Under the pieces are notes generated by a model, which saw only the letters and a program-made list of their open reading frames with translations, had not been told where the DNA came from and made no database searches. Shown piece after piece: positions 32,760-41,746 of a DNA stretch of 64,000 bases; position 1 is the stretch's first letter; each line of letters starts with the position of its first letter. The stretch is from GCA-2709075 sp038146865 (GTDB taxonomy: Bacteria > Pseudomonadota > Alphaproteobacteria > MPNO01 > UBA2964). The translations under genes and the position numbers were made by a program. The stretch spans positions 682,001 through 746,000 of the forward strand of contig JAYQSL010000007.1 of the NCBI GenBank assembly GCA_038146865.1, in the 5' to 3' direction.

Positions 32760-33962
32760 CTAGCCATTATCCAGTGCTTCTACAGCATTCTCGAAGATTT
32801 CTAATGGTGGTTTGAAAATACCAGCACCGAGGCCACCGTTTTCGCCATGTTTATCGATGCACCCGAGTTCTACAATCGGGACTGACCTAGTTGAGATCAC
32901 TTTGTTAGCCGATAGACCGACGTTTAGATGTGAGTGGCCAAACTGCGGGTGGGATCCCATTAAAAGGAGTTCAGGCAGAGATAAATCTTCTTGTGCGTAG
33001 AATCCTTGGTGAAGTTCCCGCATTCTTTCTGAAAAAGAAAGCGCCATAGCGCCTGTCCCAAATGCTTCGCTGATCGCGCTATCACCGAGCGCTCCTAAAG
33101 TGGTTTCAATTGTAAATGGCTCACGAATATTTCCCATGGGCTGTGATGCTTGAGAACAAAACCAACGGTCGGGAAGACCTGCCACCTTTATACCGAAATT
33201 TGAGCCATTCCCACCCATATGTGTTATGAGCGAGGACTTGTGAAATCCTTCCGTGCTCATTAGAGCAAGCTTAGAGCAGGCCATCCAATAATTAAGGTGA
33301 ATAAAAGGCCATTTTTCAAAAAATTCTCTTACTCCGGCGTTTATGTTTATATAATTTGGTGAGTTTGAAAACTTTCTGATTAAAATTGAATGTGCTGCGT
33401 TATGGCATAAATGTCCATCATCTCCTTTGGTTAAGGCCTCGTCTATAATTGGATACCATTCCAGAGGTTGTCGAAAGATAGTTTCAAGTCCAGAGGCTAT
33501 TTCTCCGTTTAAGTGCCTGAGAAAAGAGAGGGCTGCCTCACTCTTCTTTCCATAACGAGGAACGGGATCTCCGCCAGTTCCACCTCCATTGATCGGAGTC
33601 CAAATTTTAGAGGCTTCATTATTTAGATCTGAGATTTCAATAAGGTTCATGGATGGTGTAATCACAGCTGCCATCGGTGTCACAACGCGTTTATCTTGTG
33701 CTGGAAAAAATTGAATTTTACCGGCTTGTATAAGTGTGGTTGCTTCCATTAAATTTTTTGCCCAACCTTCAAAAACAATCGCGACGGCAGCGGAATTTGC
33801 GATCGGGGCAGGAATTTCGGTTTCTCGAGAAAAAGGCGGGCCCGCATGCAATACAGACCTCTCAGCCAGTTCCAGAACGTCGGATGCTCGTCGCATTCCT
33901 GTCCACGCGGGGCATACTTTTAGCAGTGATTGAAAGGCTAACTGGTCTAATTCGCTCTCCAA
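32760..33962 (-). CDS. Second, divergent DUF1116 (AllG-like) protein
   Basis: A 400-residue DUF1116 protein that aligns along its length with AllG at 16735 ('LHAGPPFSR', 'IVFEGWAKNLMEA', 'GNGSNFGIKVAGLPDRWF', 'LGDSAISEAFGTGA', 'GLGAGIFKPPLEIFENA'). Several AllG motifs have changed: 'MCGPMRGA' is here 'IPAPIANSA', 'NEGLGKVMRFGG' is 'NGGGTGGDPVPRYG', and 'GIAHKEPGIGQ' is 'GCIDKHGENGG'. No FdrA or DUF2877 gene adjoins it. It lies 13 bases after gpt in the urate operon. It may replace AllG with another acceptor, or act with the subunits encoded 15 kb away; both are guesses. Confidence 0.85.
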   Translation of the reverse strand: MESELDQLAFQSLLKVCPAWTGMRRASDVLELAERSVLHAGPPFSRETEIPAPIANSAAVAIVFEGWAKNLMEATTLIQAGKIQFFPAQDKRVVTPMAAVITPSMNLIEISDLNNEASKIWTPINGGGTGGDPVPRYGKKSEAALSFLRHLNGEIASGLETIFRQPLEWYPIIDEALTKGDDGHLCHNAAHSILIRKFSNSPNYININAGVREFFEKWPFIHLNYWMACSKLALMSTEGFHKSSLITHMGGNGSNFGIKVAGLPDRWFCSQASQPMGNIREPFTIETTLGALGDSAISEAFGTGAMALSFSERMRELHQGFYAQEDLSLPELLLMGSHPQFGHSHLNVGLSANKVISTRSVPIVELGCIDKHGENGGLGAGIFKPPLEIFENAVEALDNG

Positions 33963-33975
33963 TTGTATTCGCTCC

Positions 33976-34458
33976 CTAAGGTTTAGAGATAATGGGTTCC
34001 ACGAAGCTTAGCGCGGTGTCCCAAGGAAAAAAGATCCATGTATCTTGGCTGACTTCTGTGACATAGGTATCTACCATGGGGCGCCCTGCAGGTTTAACAT
34101 AGACAGTCGCAAAGTGGGCTTCGGGGATATACTTGCGCACGGCTTTAGCTGTCCTGCCTGTGTCGACCAGGTCATCTATTAAAAGGACATTTTCTCCACC
34201 GTCTGAGGCGTGCTTAATAATTTTGACGTCTGATTGGGCTTGATGGTCATAAGAGCTAACGCAAATGGTATCAATTAGACGTATCTCGAGTTCACGGGCG
34301 ACAATTGCTGCTGGCACAAGACCACCTCTGGTAATCGCAACGACTTTATTCCAAGACCCCATCTCGGACAGACGCCATGCCAAAGCTTTAGCATCTCTGT
34401 GCAATTGATCCCATGAAACCACGAATGATTTTTGGTACCGGTCGTCTTGTGCAGCCAT
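33976..34458 (-). CDS. gpt: Xanthine-guanine phosphoribosyltransferase
   Basis: A 160-residue type I phosphoribosyltransferase that salvages xanthine and guanine to XMP and GMP with PRPP. The PRPP-binding motif is 'VLLIDDLVDTGRTA' near residue 93, 'ITRGGLVPA' near 42 forms the other phosphate loop, and 'WIFFPWD' near the C-terminus is the base-specificity hood typical of Gpt. It is 12 bases after puuD and 13 before the DUF1116 gene, so salvage and oxidation of xanthine are expressed together. Confidence 0.92.
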   Translation of the reverse strand: MAAQDDRYQKSFVVSWDQLHRDAKALAWRLSEMGSWNKVVAITRGGLVPAAIVARELEIRLIDTICVSSYDHQAQSDVKIIKHASDGGENVLLIDDLVDTGRTAKAVRKYIPEAHFATVYVKPAGRPMVDTYVTEVSQDTWIFFPWDTALSFVEPIISKP

Positions 34459-34470
34459 GTTTAAAACCCC

Positions 34471-35697
34471 TTACTTCAATGATGCTTGTTTTGTACTTTT
34501 AATGGATGCGAACCAGAGGGCAATTAATTTTCGTTCTGAATTCTCCATGTAGGAAACATTACTCGGGGGCATCGCATTGCTTAAATAACTACTTATGTAA
34601 ATTTGCTTTGCCTGCGCCTTCACCCTCTCTTCGGTGTCCAGCACAATTCCCTTTGGGGCGGCGACCAGTCCTTCCCAAAGAGGTTTTGAGGCGTGACACA
34701 TTGAGCAACGCGTTGAAACGATCTCCATTACTTGCTGGTCTAGAGACACTATGGTTGTTGCCACCTTGGCGCTCACTGTTTTCTCACTGTCGGCTGGAGA
34801 AATAGAACTCAGCCACGCAGCTGCCGTGATGCCGATGATGGCTATAACCCAGCACCACCAGGCGTTCTTTTCCGAGCCATGCTTGAGGTTGAAATAGTGG
34901 CGGATAATACCGCCGACAATTAGGATGATTACAAAAATTACCCAATTCCATTCCGAAGCATAAGCGAGGGGATAATGGTTGCTTATCATAATAAAGAGCA
35001 CCGGCAGCGTTAGGTAGTTGTTATGAGTAGACCGAAGTTTTGCCTCGGCACCTAAACGGGGGTCTGGTGTCCTACCAGCGATAAGGTCTTCAACCACAAG
35101 TTTTTGATTGGGAATAACGATGCGCCATACGTTAATGATCATAATGCTTCCTATGATCGCGCCCATTTGCATGAAAGCGCCTCTGGCGCTGAAAATCTGC
35201 GTGAAACCCCACATAGATACAGCTATCAGAGCAAAGCCAACTATACCAAGCGCCCATTCAAATTGTCCCAGCTTTGATTTGCATAGAGAGTTATAAACAA
35301 ACCATGAAATTACAATGCTAGAGGCACTGATAGTAATCGCTATATCGGTAGACAACTCGAAAACGTTATTGTCTATCAAATATAGCTCTGCCCCGAGGTA
35401 ATAGATGATAACAAGCAGCACTAAGCCAGATAAAAAGGTCGTGTATGCTTCCCATTTAAACCAAGTAAGGTTTTCCGGCATTTGACTAGGGGCAACAACG
35501 AACTTGACCATATGGTAGAAGCCGCCACTGTGCACTTGCCATGTTTCCCCGCCCGCTTCGCTTGGCAGGTTTTGAGAGCTTTTTAAGCTCGCATCTAAGT
35601 GCATGAAGTAAAATGAGGTTCCAATCCAAGCTATCCCAGCTATGACGTGCAGCCACCTAAACCCAAGCTCCAGCCACTCCCATATAATTACATCCAT
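34471..35697 (-). CDS. puuD: Membrane urate oxidase PuuD with C-terminal cytochrome c domain
   Basis: A 408-residue integral membrane protein. The N-terminal part has about eight hydrophobic segments, starting at 'WLHVIAGIAWIGTSFYFMHLD' (in parts), and matches the urate hydroxylase PuuD family, which oxidises urate to 5-hydroxyisourate and passes electrons to the respiratory chain rather than to oxygen directly. The last 90 residues form a cytochrome c domain with the haem motif CSMCH at residues 331-335 and a candidate distal methionine in 'SNAMPPSN'. It sits between uraH and gpt with gaps of 13 and 12 bases. Confidence 0.93.
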   Translation of the reverse strand: MDVIIWEWLELGFRWLHVIAGIAWIGTSFYFMHLDASLKSSQNLPSEAGGETWQVHSGGFYHMVKFVVAPSQMPENLTWFKWEAYTTFLSGLVLLVIIYYLGAELYLIDNNVFELSTDIAITISASSIVISWFVYNSLCKSKLGQFEWALGIVGFALIAVSMWGFTQIFSARGAFMQMGAIIGSIMIINVWRIVIPNQKLVVEDLIAGRTPDPRLGAEAKLRSTHNNYLTLPVLFIMISNHYPLAYASEWNWVIFVIILIVGGIIRHYFNLKHGSEKNAWWCWVIAIIGITAAAWLSSISPADSEKTVSAKVATTIVSLDQQVMEIVSTRCSMCHASKPLWEGLVAAPKGIVLDTEERVKAQAKQIYISSYLSNAMPPSNVSYMENSERKLIALWFASIKSTKQASLK

Positions 35698-35710
35698 AAC
35701 ATTTCCTCAG

Positions 35711-36061
35711 TTAGCTGCCGCGATATGTCGTGTAGCCGTAGGGCGAGGCCAGTAAAGGCACATGATAGTGGGAGGATGGGTTACTTACGGTAAACCTCAC
35801 CGGAACCTGATCTAAGAAAACAGAGGTATTTTCATTTGACTTGGTAGACTCAAAATATCTTCCGATAAAAAAGGTAATTTGATAGACACCTGCTTGCAGT
35901 TGATCACCGCTCACAAGAGGTTCAGCGCTTCTACCATCGTTATTAGTTTCCGAGCTTTTCAATAGCTCCAACGTTCCATCAAATTTGACCCGATAGATCT
36001 CGATCTTGACTCCAGCCGCAGGCATTCCTCTAGCTGTATCGAGTACGTGGGTGGTAATCAT
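35711..36061 (-). CDS. uraH: 5-Hydroxyisourate hydrolase
   Basis: A 116-residue transthyretin-like protein that hydrolyses 5-hydroxyisourate to OHCU. The conserved 'THVLDTARGMPAAGV' near residue 4, 'PVRFTV' near 88, 'SHYHVPLLASPYGYTTYRGS' at the C-terminus (the YRGS tetrapeptide distinguishes it from transthyretin) all fit. The catalytic residues should be His5, Arg near 90 and His near 99. It has no signal peptide. As the first gene of the minus-strand urate operon it faces puuE across a 137-base divergent promoter region. Confidence 0.95.
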   Translation of the reverse strand: MITTHVLDTARGMPAAGVKIEIYRVKFDGTLELLKSSETNNDGRSAEPLVSGDQLQAGVYQITFFIGRYFESTKSNENTSVFLDQVPVRFTVSNPSSHYHVPLLASPYGYTTYRGS

Positions 36062-36198
36062 TTTTACAAAACTTTATCCGTTATATAAATATGCCTTGAC
36101 GCAATAAAGGTAGGCTATCATGGGTTTCCTTTGGGAGCTATGCTCGGTTTTAGCAATTAAATCGATCATTGATAAAACTTGTGTCATGGGAGTTTCAT

Positions 36199-37107
36199 GT
36201 GACTTGGGTGCAACCTAGAAATTTAACCGGGTATGGGGCGAATCCTCCGCAGGCAGATTGGCCAGGAGGAGCTCGATTGGCATTACAATTTGTTCTGAAT
36301 TTTGAGGAAGGTGGTGAAAATAGCCTGCTGAACGGAGATCGTGCATCTGAGGCATTTTTATCCGAGATAATTGGAGCTGAGCCTTTAGAAGGAACTAGGC
36401 ATATCTCCATGGAGTCAATTTATGATTATGGGTCAAGGGTAGGGGTTTGGAGACTGCTTAATTTATTCGACCGGAAACAAATACCGCTAACCGTTTTTGC
36501 AGTTGCGCGGGCAGCCGAACAAAACCCCGATGTGATCAAAGCGATGATAAACTCAGGCCACGAAATAGCCTCTCACGGGTATCGGTGGATCAATTACCAA
36601 TTCATTGATGAGAGCCTTGAGAGGGAGCACATCCGAAAAGCGGTTTCCATCCTAAAAGAAATTACCGGCAAGAAACCTGTGGGTTGGTACACTGGTCGGA
36701 CCAGTCCAAACACTCGAAGGCTCGTGGCGGAGGAGGGAGACTTTTTGTATGATTCTGATGCCTATGATGATGATTTGCCCTATTGGCAAGATGTTAATGG
36801 GAAGTCAGTTCTAATTGTTCCATATACGCTCGATGCAAATGATATGCGGTTTGCCACTCTTCAGGGGTTTAATTCTGGAACCCAGTTCTTTGATTATTTA
36901 AAGGATACTTTTGATGTCCTCTACGCTGAGGGAGAACGCACCCCTAGAATGATGTCAGTGGGTCTTCATTGCAGGTTAGCTGGGCGACCTGGTCGGATCG
37001 CCGCGCTTACCAAGTTTTTAGATTATATTTTGTCGTTTGATGATGTTTGGGTTTGCAGAAGAGAGGATATTGCTCGGCACTGGCGTGATGTCCATCCAAG
37101 TAAGTGA
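36199..37107 (+). CDS. puuE: Allantoinase PuuE (polysaccharide-deacetylase fold)
   Basis: A 302-residue NodB-homology protein. The family start 'GYGANPPQADWPGGARLALQFVLNFEEGGE' (in parts) is classic for PuuE, followed by 'HEIASHGYRW' and 'WYTGRTSPNTRRL'. PuuE hydrolyses (S)-allantoin to allantoate without the metal site of AllB. The start is placed at GTG 36199, which has GGGAG 6 bases upstream; TTG 36169 and GTG 36208 are possible. uraD follows after 19 bases, so puuE-uraD-allC form one transcript divergent from uraH-puuD. Confidence 0.92.
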   Translation: MTWVQPRNLTGYGANPPQADWPGGARLALQFVLNFEEGGENSLLNGDRASEAFLSEIIGAEPLEGTRHISMESIYDYGSRVGVWRLLNLFDRKQIPLTVFAVARAAEQNPDVIKAMINSGHEIASHGYRWINYQFIDESLEREHIRKAVSILKEITGKKPVGWYTGRTSPNTRRLVAEEGDFLYDSDAYDDDLPYWQDVNGKSVLIVPYTLDANDMRFATLQGFNSGTQFFDYLKDTFDVLYAEGERTPRMMSVGLHCRLAGRPGRIAALTKFLDYILSFDDVWVCRREDIARHWRDVHPSK

Positions 37108-37126
37108 GACGTGAGGCAGTATTCGT

Positions 37127-37621
37127 ATGGATAGGGAAGAGTTTATTTCGCGGTTTGGCGGGGTATTTGAAAAATCATCCTGGATTGCTGAGGTAGCTTG
37201 GGGGCAGGGAATAGAACCCCAGGATATTGATCTCGACACTATTTACCGAGCGATGGTTTCTACCTTTCGAGGAGCGGGGGCAGAACGTCAAATTTCTGTT
37301 TTGCGATCACATCCAGATCTCGCTGGTCGCCTCGCGCTTGCTGGCAACCTGACCCCCGATTCTCTCGCTGAACAGTCTTCCGCTGGACTAGATAAATGTT
37401 CAGAGGCAGAGTTGTCCGAATTTAAATGCTTGAACAATAAGTATGTCGAAAAATTTAAGTTTCCTTTCATAATAGCTGTCAGGGGACTTAACCGGCAGGA
37501 AATACTAAAAATCTTTCGGTCCAGGATAGATAACTCAAGAGAGAGTGAGTTTAAAGAAGCTACAAAGCAGGTAGAAAAGATTGCTTTTCTTCGACTTCAA
37601 GAGATTTTCTCCGATGACTAA
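37127..37621 (+). CDS. uraD: OHCU decarboxylase
   Basis: A 164-residue protein of the 2-oxo-4-hydroxy-4-carboxy-5-ureidoimidazoline decarboxylase family, which makes (S)-allantoin from the UraH product. The catalytic histidine is in 'LRSHPDLAGR' near 65, with 'EQSSAGLDK' near 84 and 'KFPFIIAVRG' near 112 also conserved. The stop overlaps the ATG of the next gene by 8 bases, so translation is probably coupled. Confidence 0.95.
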   Translation: MDREEFISRFGGVFEKSSWIAEVAWGQGIEPQDIDLDTIYRAMVSTFRGAGAERQISVLRSHPDLAGRLALAGNLTPDSLAEQSSAGLDKCSEAELSEFKCLNNKYVEKFKFPFIIAVRGLNRQEILKIFRSRIDNSRESEFKEATKQVEKIAFLRLQEIFSDD

Positions 37622-38864
37622 TTGGAAATTTCGTGCATCAGAAGTCCAAGTTAAGTTGGAAGAGCTTGCAAATTACTCAGAAGTCAAAGATGCGCTTGCT
37701 CGGCCAACACTCTCCAAGTCACATAAAAAAGCTTTGGAACAAATCCAAATTTGGATGCAGGAAGCAGGCATGGCCGTTGTTAATGACCATGCTGGAAACC
37801 TCATCGGGAGCTTAAAAAGTAAGATAGAAAACGCTCCAACGTTTTTAATGGGGTCGCATGTTGATACTGTTTCTAATGCGGGAATTTACGATGGTAATCT
37901 GGGTATAATAGCAGCGATTTCGGCTGTTGAGTTGGTTGGGTCCAGTTCCTCCGAAATTCCTTATAATATCGATGTAATCGCGTTTAGTGACGAGGAAGGA
38001 AACCGCTTCCCAGATACGCTTACTGGTTCTCAAGCCGTGGCTGGGACTTTGGACCCAAATGCCCTAACGGTCAGCGACTCAGAAGGGATTACAAGAGCAG
38101 AGGCTTTAACCAGTTTCGGTTGCGATCCTGCTTTGGCATGCAATTCGTCATACTTAGATGAACGGCCGTTGGGCTACTTAGAGATCCATATCGAGCAGGG
38201 GCCTGTGCTCGAGCGAGAAGATTTATCAGTCGGAATTGTAACCGCTATTAATGGTGCGCGGCGGTTTACTATTACGGTTGGGGGCAATGCTGGTCATGCC
38301 GGAACTGTGCCAATGAGTATGCGCGCTGATGCGCTAGCCGCGTCCGCAGAAATGCTGATGGCTATTGAAAGCATTGCCAAATCTGATCCAGGGATAGTTG
38401 CCACGGTCGGAATGCTTGAAGTTAGTCCTGGCGCACGTAACGTAATCCCTGGTCAGGTCAAATTTTCTTTGGATCTCAGGGGAGAGAATTCAGTTTCAAT
38501 AGATACAGCGCAGGCCTCAATTTTCTCAGAAATTAACAATATAGCCTCTCCTCGGCAGGTAAAAATCGAGTGGAGTCAAGATTATAAAACTCCACCGACT
38601 TTTTGTGATCCAAGCCTCGGCGAGTTGCTCGAGGAAAGTATTAGAGAATCGGGTGTTATGCCATTTGAATTAACTTCGGGCGCTGGGCACGATGCAGTTG
38701 CCATTGCGGAGCTCTGCCCTGTATCAATGCTTTTTGTGAGGTGTGAAAAAGGGATAAGTCATCACCCGAGTGAAGCAGTGAAGCTAAATGACATAGCAAA
38801 GGCTCTTGAGGTTACTCATCGGTTTCTGATGAAGTTTGGCCAGACTTGTCTAAGGAATGGTTGA
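37614..38864 (+). CDS. allC: Allantoate amidohydrolase-like M20 amidase, copy 2 (best AllC candidate)
   Basis: A 416-residue M20 amidase. Signatures are 'GSHVDTVSNAGIYDG' near 80, 'DEEGNRFPDTLTGS' near 126, 'HIEQGP' near 188, 'GNAGHAGTVPM' near 220, 'TSGAGHDAVAIAE' near 345 and 'GISHHPSEAV' near 374, the last two typical of allantoate amidohydrolase. It should hydrolyse allantoate to ureidoglycine, ammonia and CO2 and needs two metal ions. The start at 37614 overlaps the uraD stop; the longer in-frame start at 37581 overlaps uraD by 41 bases. Position after puuE and uraD makes this the best of the three paralogues for the AllC role. Confidence 0.9.
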   Translation: MTNWKFRASEVQVKLEELANYSEVKDALARPTLSKSHKKALEQIQIWMQEAGMAVVNDHAGNLIGSLKSKIENAPTFLMGSHVDTVSNAGIYDGNLGIIAAISAVELVGSSSSEIPYNIDVIAFSDEEGNRFPDTLTGSQAVAGTLDPNALTVSDSEGITRAEALTSFGCDPALACNSSYLDERPLGYLEIHIEQGPVLEREDLSVGIVTAINGARRFTITVGGNAGHAGTVPMSMRADALAASAEMLMAIESIAKSDPGIVATVGMLEVSPGARNVIPGQVKFSLDLRGENSVSIDTAQASIFSEINNIASPRQVKIEWSQDYKTPPTFCDPSLGELLEESIRESGVMPFELTSGAGHDAVAIAELCPVSMLFVRCEKGISHHPSEAVKLNDIAKALEVTHRFLMKFGQTCLRNG

Positions 38865-38880
38865 AACAAAACCATCCCTT
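38852..38880. terminator. Hairpin between convergent allC-like and carbamate kinase genes
   Basis: AAGGAATGGTT (38852-38862) and AACCATCCCTT (38870-38880) form an 11-pair stem with one mismatch or G-U pair and a 7-base loop. It spans the stop codon of the allC-like gene and lies just before the end of the convergent carbamate kinase gene. No clear T-run follows on either strand, so an intrinsic bidirectional terminator is possible but not proven. Confidence 0.4.
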
Positions 38881-38893
38881 TACATCTAGAGAT

Positions 38894-39856
38894 TTAGACC
38901 TGTGCCTCTGTACTGGCCAAGAACCATGAACCTCGCTTGCCATCCAAAGCGTCTTCAAGGGTCTCTGCAGCAGTAATTAATACTTGTTCTCCACCGTTTG
39001 ATAAAAATTCGATGGTCGCCTCAATCTTTGGTTTCATGCTACCTTCTGCAAAATGGCCTTGGAGGTTGTATTTTATCAGATCTTCTCGGGAACATTTTAT
39101 TAATTTTTCTTCCCGATCAGTTCCAAAATGTAGGAAGACTTCAGGAATAGAAGTTAACAAAATGAGAGTTTTAGCTCCCAATTCTGAACCTAACAGCGCT
39201 GAGGTGTGGTCCTTGTCTATGACAGCGGGGATACCTTCGCAATTTCCATCGGTATCACGTACGACGGGGATGCCTCCGCCCCCTCCTGCCACAACAATTG
39301 ACTCCTCATCCAACAAATTTTTAATCGTGTTAATTTCCAGCACCTTCATGGGGACCGGCGACGGAACAAAATACCGCCAGCCTCTTCCCGCATCTTCTTT
39401 CATACACCAGTTGTACTCGGTAGAGAGAATTTCTGCCTGATCTTTTGTATAAAAGACACCTATCGGCTTCGTTGGATTTGAAAAACTGGGGTCCATTTTT
39501 GAAACAAGCACTCTAGTCATTAGAGTTGCTATGTTTCTTTTGACTTCTAACTCTCTAAGCGCATTTTCAATTGCTTGGACAAGAAGAAAGGCTATTCCTC
39601 CCTGACTATGGGCAACACAGATGTCCAAAGGCATTGGCTCAAGGTGTTCTTTTGAAAGGACTTGACGAAGTAAAATTTTACCGACAACGGGACCGTTACC
39701 GTAGGTGATAATCAGACGTTTTTCTTTCCTGATTAGGGGAACAAGCTTTCTAGCAATGTCTTCCGAGATGCGCTTTTGTTCGTCGGCAGTTCCATCCGTT
39801 TCTTCAGGATGAGTGGCATTTCCTCCAATAGCGATAATGGTGATTTCACTCGACAA
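38894..39856 (-). CDS. arcC: Carbamate kinase
   Basis: A 320-residue carbamate kinase that makes ATP, ammonia and CO2 from carbamoyl phosphate and ADP. Signatures are 'AIGGNATHPEE' near 9, 'ITYGNGPVVG' near 49, 'SQGGIAFLLVQAI' near 84, 'VVAGGGGGIPVV' near 195 and 'VIDKDHTSALLGSELGA' near 220. In the E. coli oxalurate pathway the same step is done by AllK, and here this gene probably plays that role for the AllFGH-type enzyme at 14421-18185. It ends 29 bases from the convergent allC-like gene. An arginine deiminase pathway is not visible in the window. Confidence 0.95.
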   Translation of the reverse strand: MSSEITIIAIGGNATHPEETDGTADEQKRISEDIARKLVPLIRKEKRLIITYGNGPVVGKILLRQVLSKEHLEPMPLDICVAHSQGGIAFLLVQAIENALRELEVKRNIATLMTRVLVSKMDPSFSNPTKPIGVFYTKDQAEILSTEYNWCMKEDAGRGWRYFVPSPVPMKVLEINTIKNLLDEESIVVAGGGGGIPVVRDTDGNCEGIPAVIDKDHTSALLGSELGAKTLILLTSIPEVFLHFGTDREEKLIKCSREDLIKYNLQGHFAEGSMKPKIEATIEFLSNGGEQVLITAAETLEDALDGKRGSWFLASTEAQV

Positions 39857-40005
39857 CTTTCTTTCCGCCTTATCAGTAAATCGGAGGGATAGTTGAGTGA
39901 GCGAAGTTTAGTAAAAACATGTTCTAGTCGGATCGCAAAGTTTATGAATATTAATACTTAACCAAAACAAGTCTGATATCTATCTAAAAGTCTGATTTGC
40001 TCTAA

Positions 40006-40044
40006 TAAAAAAGCGCTCTGTAGCCTAAATGGCTGCAGAGCGCT
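40006..40044 (-). terminator. Rho-independent terminator of the NCS1 permease gene
   Basis: AGCGCTCTGTAGCC (40012-40025) and GGCTGCAGAGCGCT (40031-40044) form a 14-pair stem with one G-U pair and loop TAAAT. Read on the minus strand, the stem is followed at once by a run of T (the A-run at 40007-40012 of the plus strand). It lies 19 bases after the permease stop. Confidence 0.88.
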
Positions 40045-40062
40045 CTGTAAGAAGTTTGGGGC

Positions 40063-41511
40063 CTATCGTTTAGAAATCGCTAGATGAACCGCGGCACCTA
40101 AAAGCGCGCCGATTATCCAGGCATATCCGCCGCCGCCGCCCAGGTTGGCAAAAAACTCATCTAGCCCGGGGAATAGAATTTTAGGCCACACTGACCCCAC
40201 AGCGATGTAGCCCGAGATAATCCAGGCGATAATTGCCTTTTGATTAAAACCTCCTTGATAGTGATAATCACCTTCTGGCCCTTCATCGAAAAGAGCCTCT
40301 ACATTTAATTGTTGCTTTTTTATGAGGTAATAATCTGCGATCATTATCCCGAATACCGGGGCTAATATTGCCCCCAATGTGTTCACGAATGGGAACAGGC
40401 CCATCTGAGTGATAACAGCGACCCATAAACCTCCAATTATAAAACCGAAGCCCGCAGTTATGAGGCCACCCATCTTGAAATCTATTTTGCTGGGTAGCAG
40501 GTTTGCCAGATCATAGGCTGGGGGAATAAAATTCGCGACCATATTGATCCCAACAGTTGCCGCAAAGAAGGCAAAAGCTGCAATAATAGTCAGCCAAATG
40601 TTATCTACTTTCGCAACCATTGCGGTAGGTTCGGCAATATATTGACCGAAAATAGCGATTGTGCCGCCGGTGATCATCAGAGTTATGAAGGAAAAGAAGA
40701 CGACATTGCCGACAAGGCCCCAAAGATTACCTTTTTTCATTTCTTTTTCATTTTTAACGAAGCGGGCGAAGTCGCCAAAATTGATTACGACAGCGGCGAA
40801 ATAGCCAACCATGATAGAAAAGACGGCAACAAATGCACCTATTGAGCCGAGGCCCTCGAATTCTCCAGACCGTTTTCCACCAGAAAAAACGTTGCCGACT
40901 TCTGATAAAAGCCCAGGCCCTGCCTTTGCCCAAATCGCCACCATCAGAGCAATCATCACTAAGTAAACAGCGGGACCTGCGAAATTTAAGAATTTTTTGA
41001 TCAGATCAATACCATTCCAAAATAAATAAATTTGGAAAGCAGAGACAAAAATAAATGAGACCCACATAACACCGGACATTCCAAGGAACACAGGCTCTCC
41101 TTTTATTCCTGTAAGGGCCGTTATAAGCAGCGCCACTGCCGTTGAGGCCGCATAGGTTTGTGCACCATACCAAAACATTGCGACCAGGCCTCTCGCCATG
41201 GCAGGGAAATTTGCTCCAAACACTCCCATGCTCACCCGTGCAAATACTGGGTAGGGAATACCATGCTCCACGCTGGGTTTACCTGATAGGTTCACTAACC
41301 AAGAGATAAAAAAGCCGGCTAAAATTAGGGCGGCAAAAACAGCCCAGCCATTCAGTCCAGAGTATAAGAAAAGCGAGGCCGCAAGGGTATAACCAAATAG
41401 GCTTTGTACGTCATTTGCCCAAACATTAAATATTTCAAACCAACCCCAATTCTTTTTCTCTTCCGATGTTGGAGCTAAGTCTTCATTATATAATCTGTCT
41501 GATTTATTCAT
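40063..41511 (-). CDS. NCS1-family nucleobase/allantoin permease
   Basis: A 482-residue membrane protein with about twelve hydrophobic segments, of the nucleobase:cation symporter-1 family (cytosine, uracil, hydantoin, allantoin, thiamine). Family signatures are 'NVWANDVQSLFGYTLAASLF' (in parts) in the first helix, 'EHGIPYPVFARVSMGVFGANFPA' (in parts), 'AMFWYGAQTYAAS', 'INFGDFARFVKNEKEM' and 'ADYYLIKKQQL'. The ATG at 41511 follows GGGAGG; a GTG at 41523 would include that ribosome site in the coding region. It follows the 2OG oxygenase gene by 235 bases. Allantoin, hydantoin or urate-related uptake is plausible from context. Confidence 0.93.
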   Translation of the reverse strand: MNKSDRLYNEDLAPTSEEKKNWGWFEIFNVWANDVQSLFGYTLAASLFLYSGLNGWAVFAALILAGFFISWLVNLSGKPSVEHGIPYPVFARVSMGVFGANFPAMARGLVAMFWYGAQTYAASTAVALLITALTGIKGEPVFLGMSGVMWVSFIFVSAFQIYLFWNGIDLIKKFLNFAGPAVYLVMIALMVAIWAKAGPGLLSEVGNVFSGGKRSGEFEGLGSIGAFVAVFSIMVGYFAAVVINFGDFARFVKNEKEMKKGNLWGLVGNVVFFSFITLMITGGTIAIFGQYIAEPTAMVAKVDNIWLTIIAAFAFFAATVGINMVANFIPPAYDLANLLPSKIDFKMGGLITAGFGFIIGGLWVAVITQMGLFPFVNTLGAILAPVFGIMIADYYLIKKQQLNVEALFDEGPEGDYHYQGGFNQKAIIAWIISGYIAVGSVWPKILFPGLDEFFANLGGGGGYAWIIGALLGAAVHLAISKR

Positions 41512-41746
41512 CTGTCCTCCCACTAAATTGTTATTTTTTTCGATACCACGGTAGAAAATAGATTCGGGTCAACAAAAAAATATTTAGGAATGGAATGGTT
41601 TTTTATATAAATCAGAATAAAGTTTCTAAATCTTTTGTTGTTTTTCCTTAGGCGGTTCTAAGTCTCTAAACCTAACAGAGATAAAAATCGTTTCGATTTC
41701 GTCTGGCTTTTCGGAAATCAATAACTTAGTTCAATTATGCTTTAAC

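Noticed and set aside
36094..36120. Sigma-70 promoter (TTGACG with TATCAT) before puuE
   Set aside because: The spacing is about 14 bases, too short for a standard promoter, and other AT-rich options exist in the divergent region.
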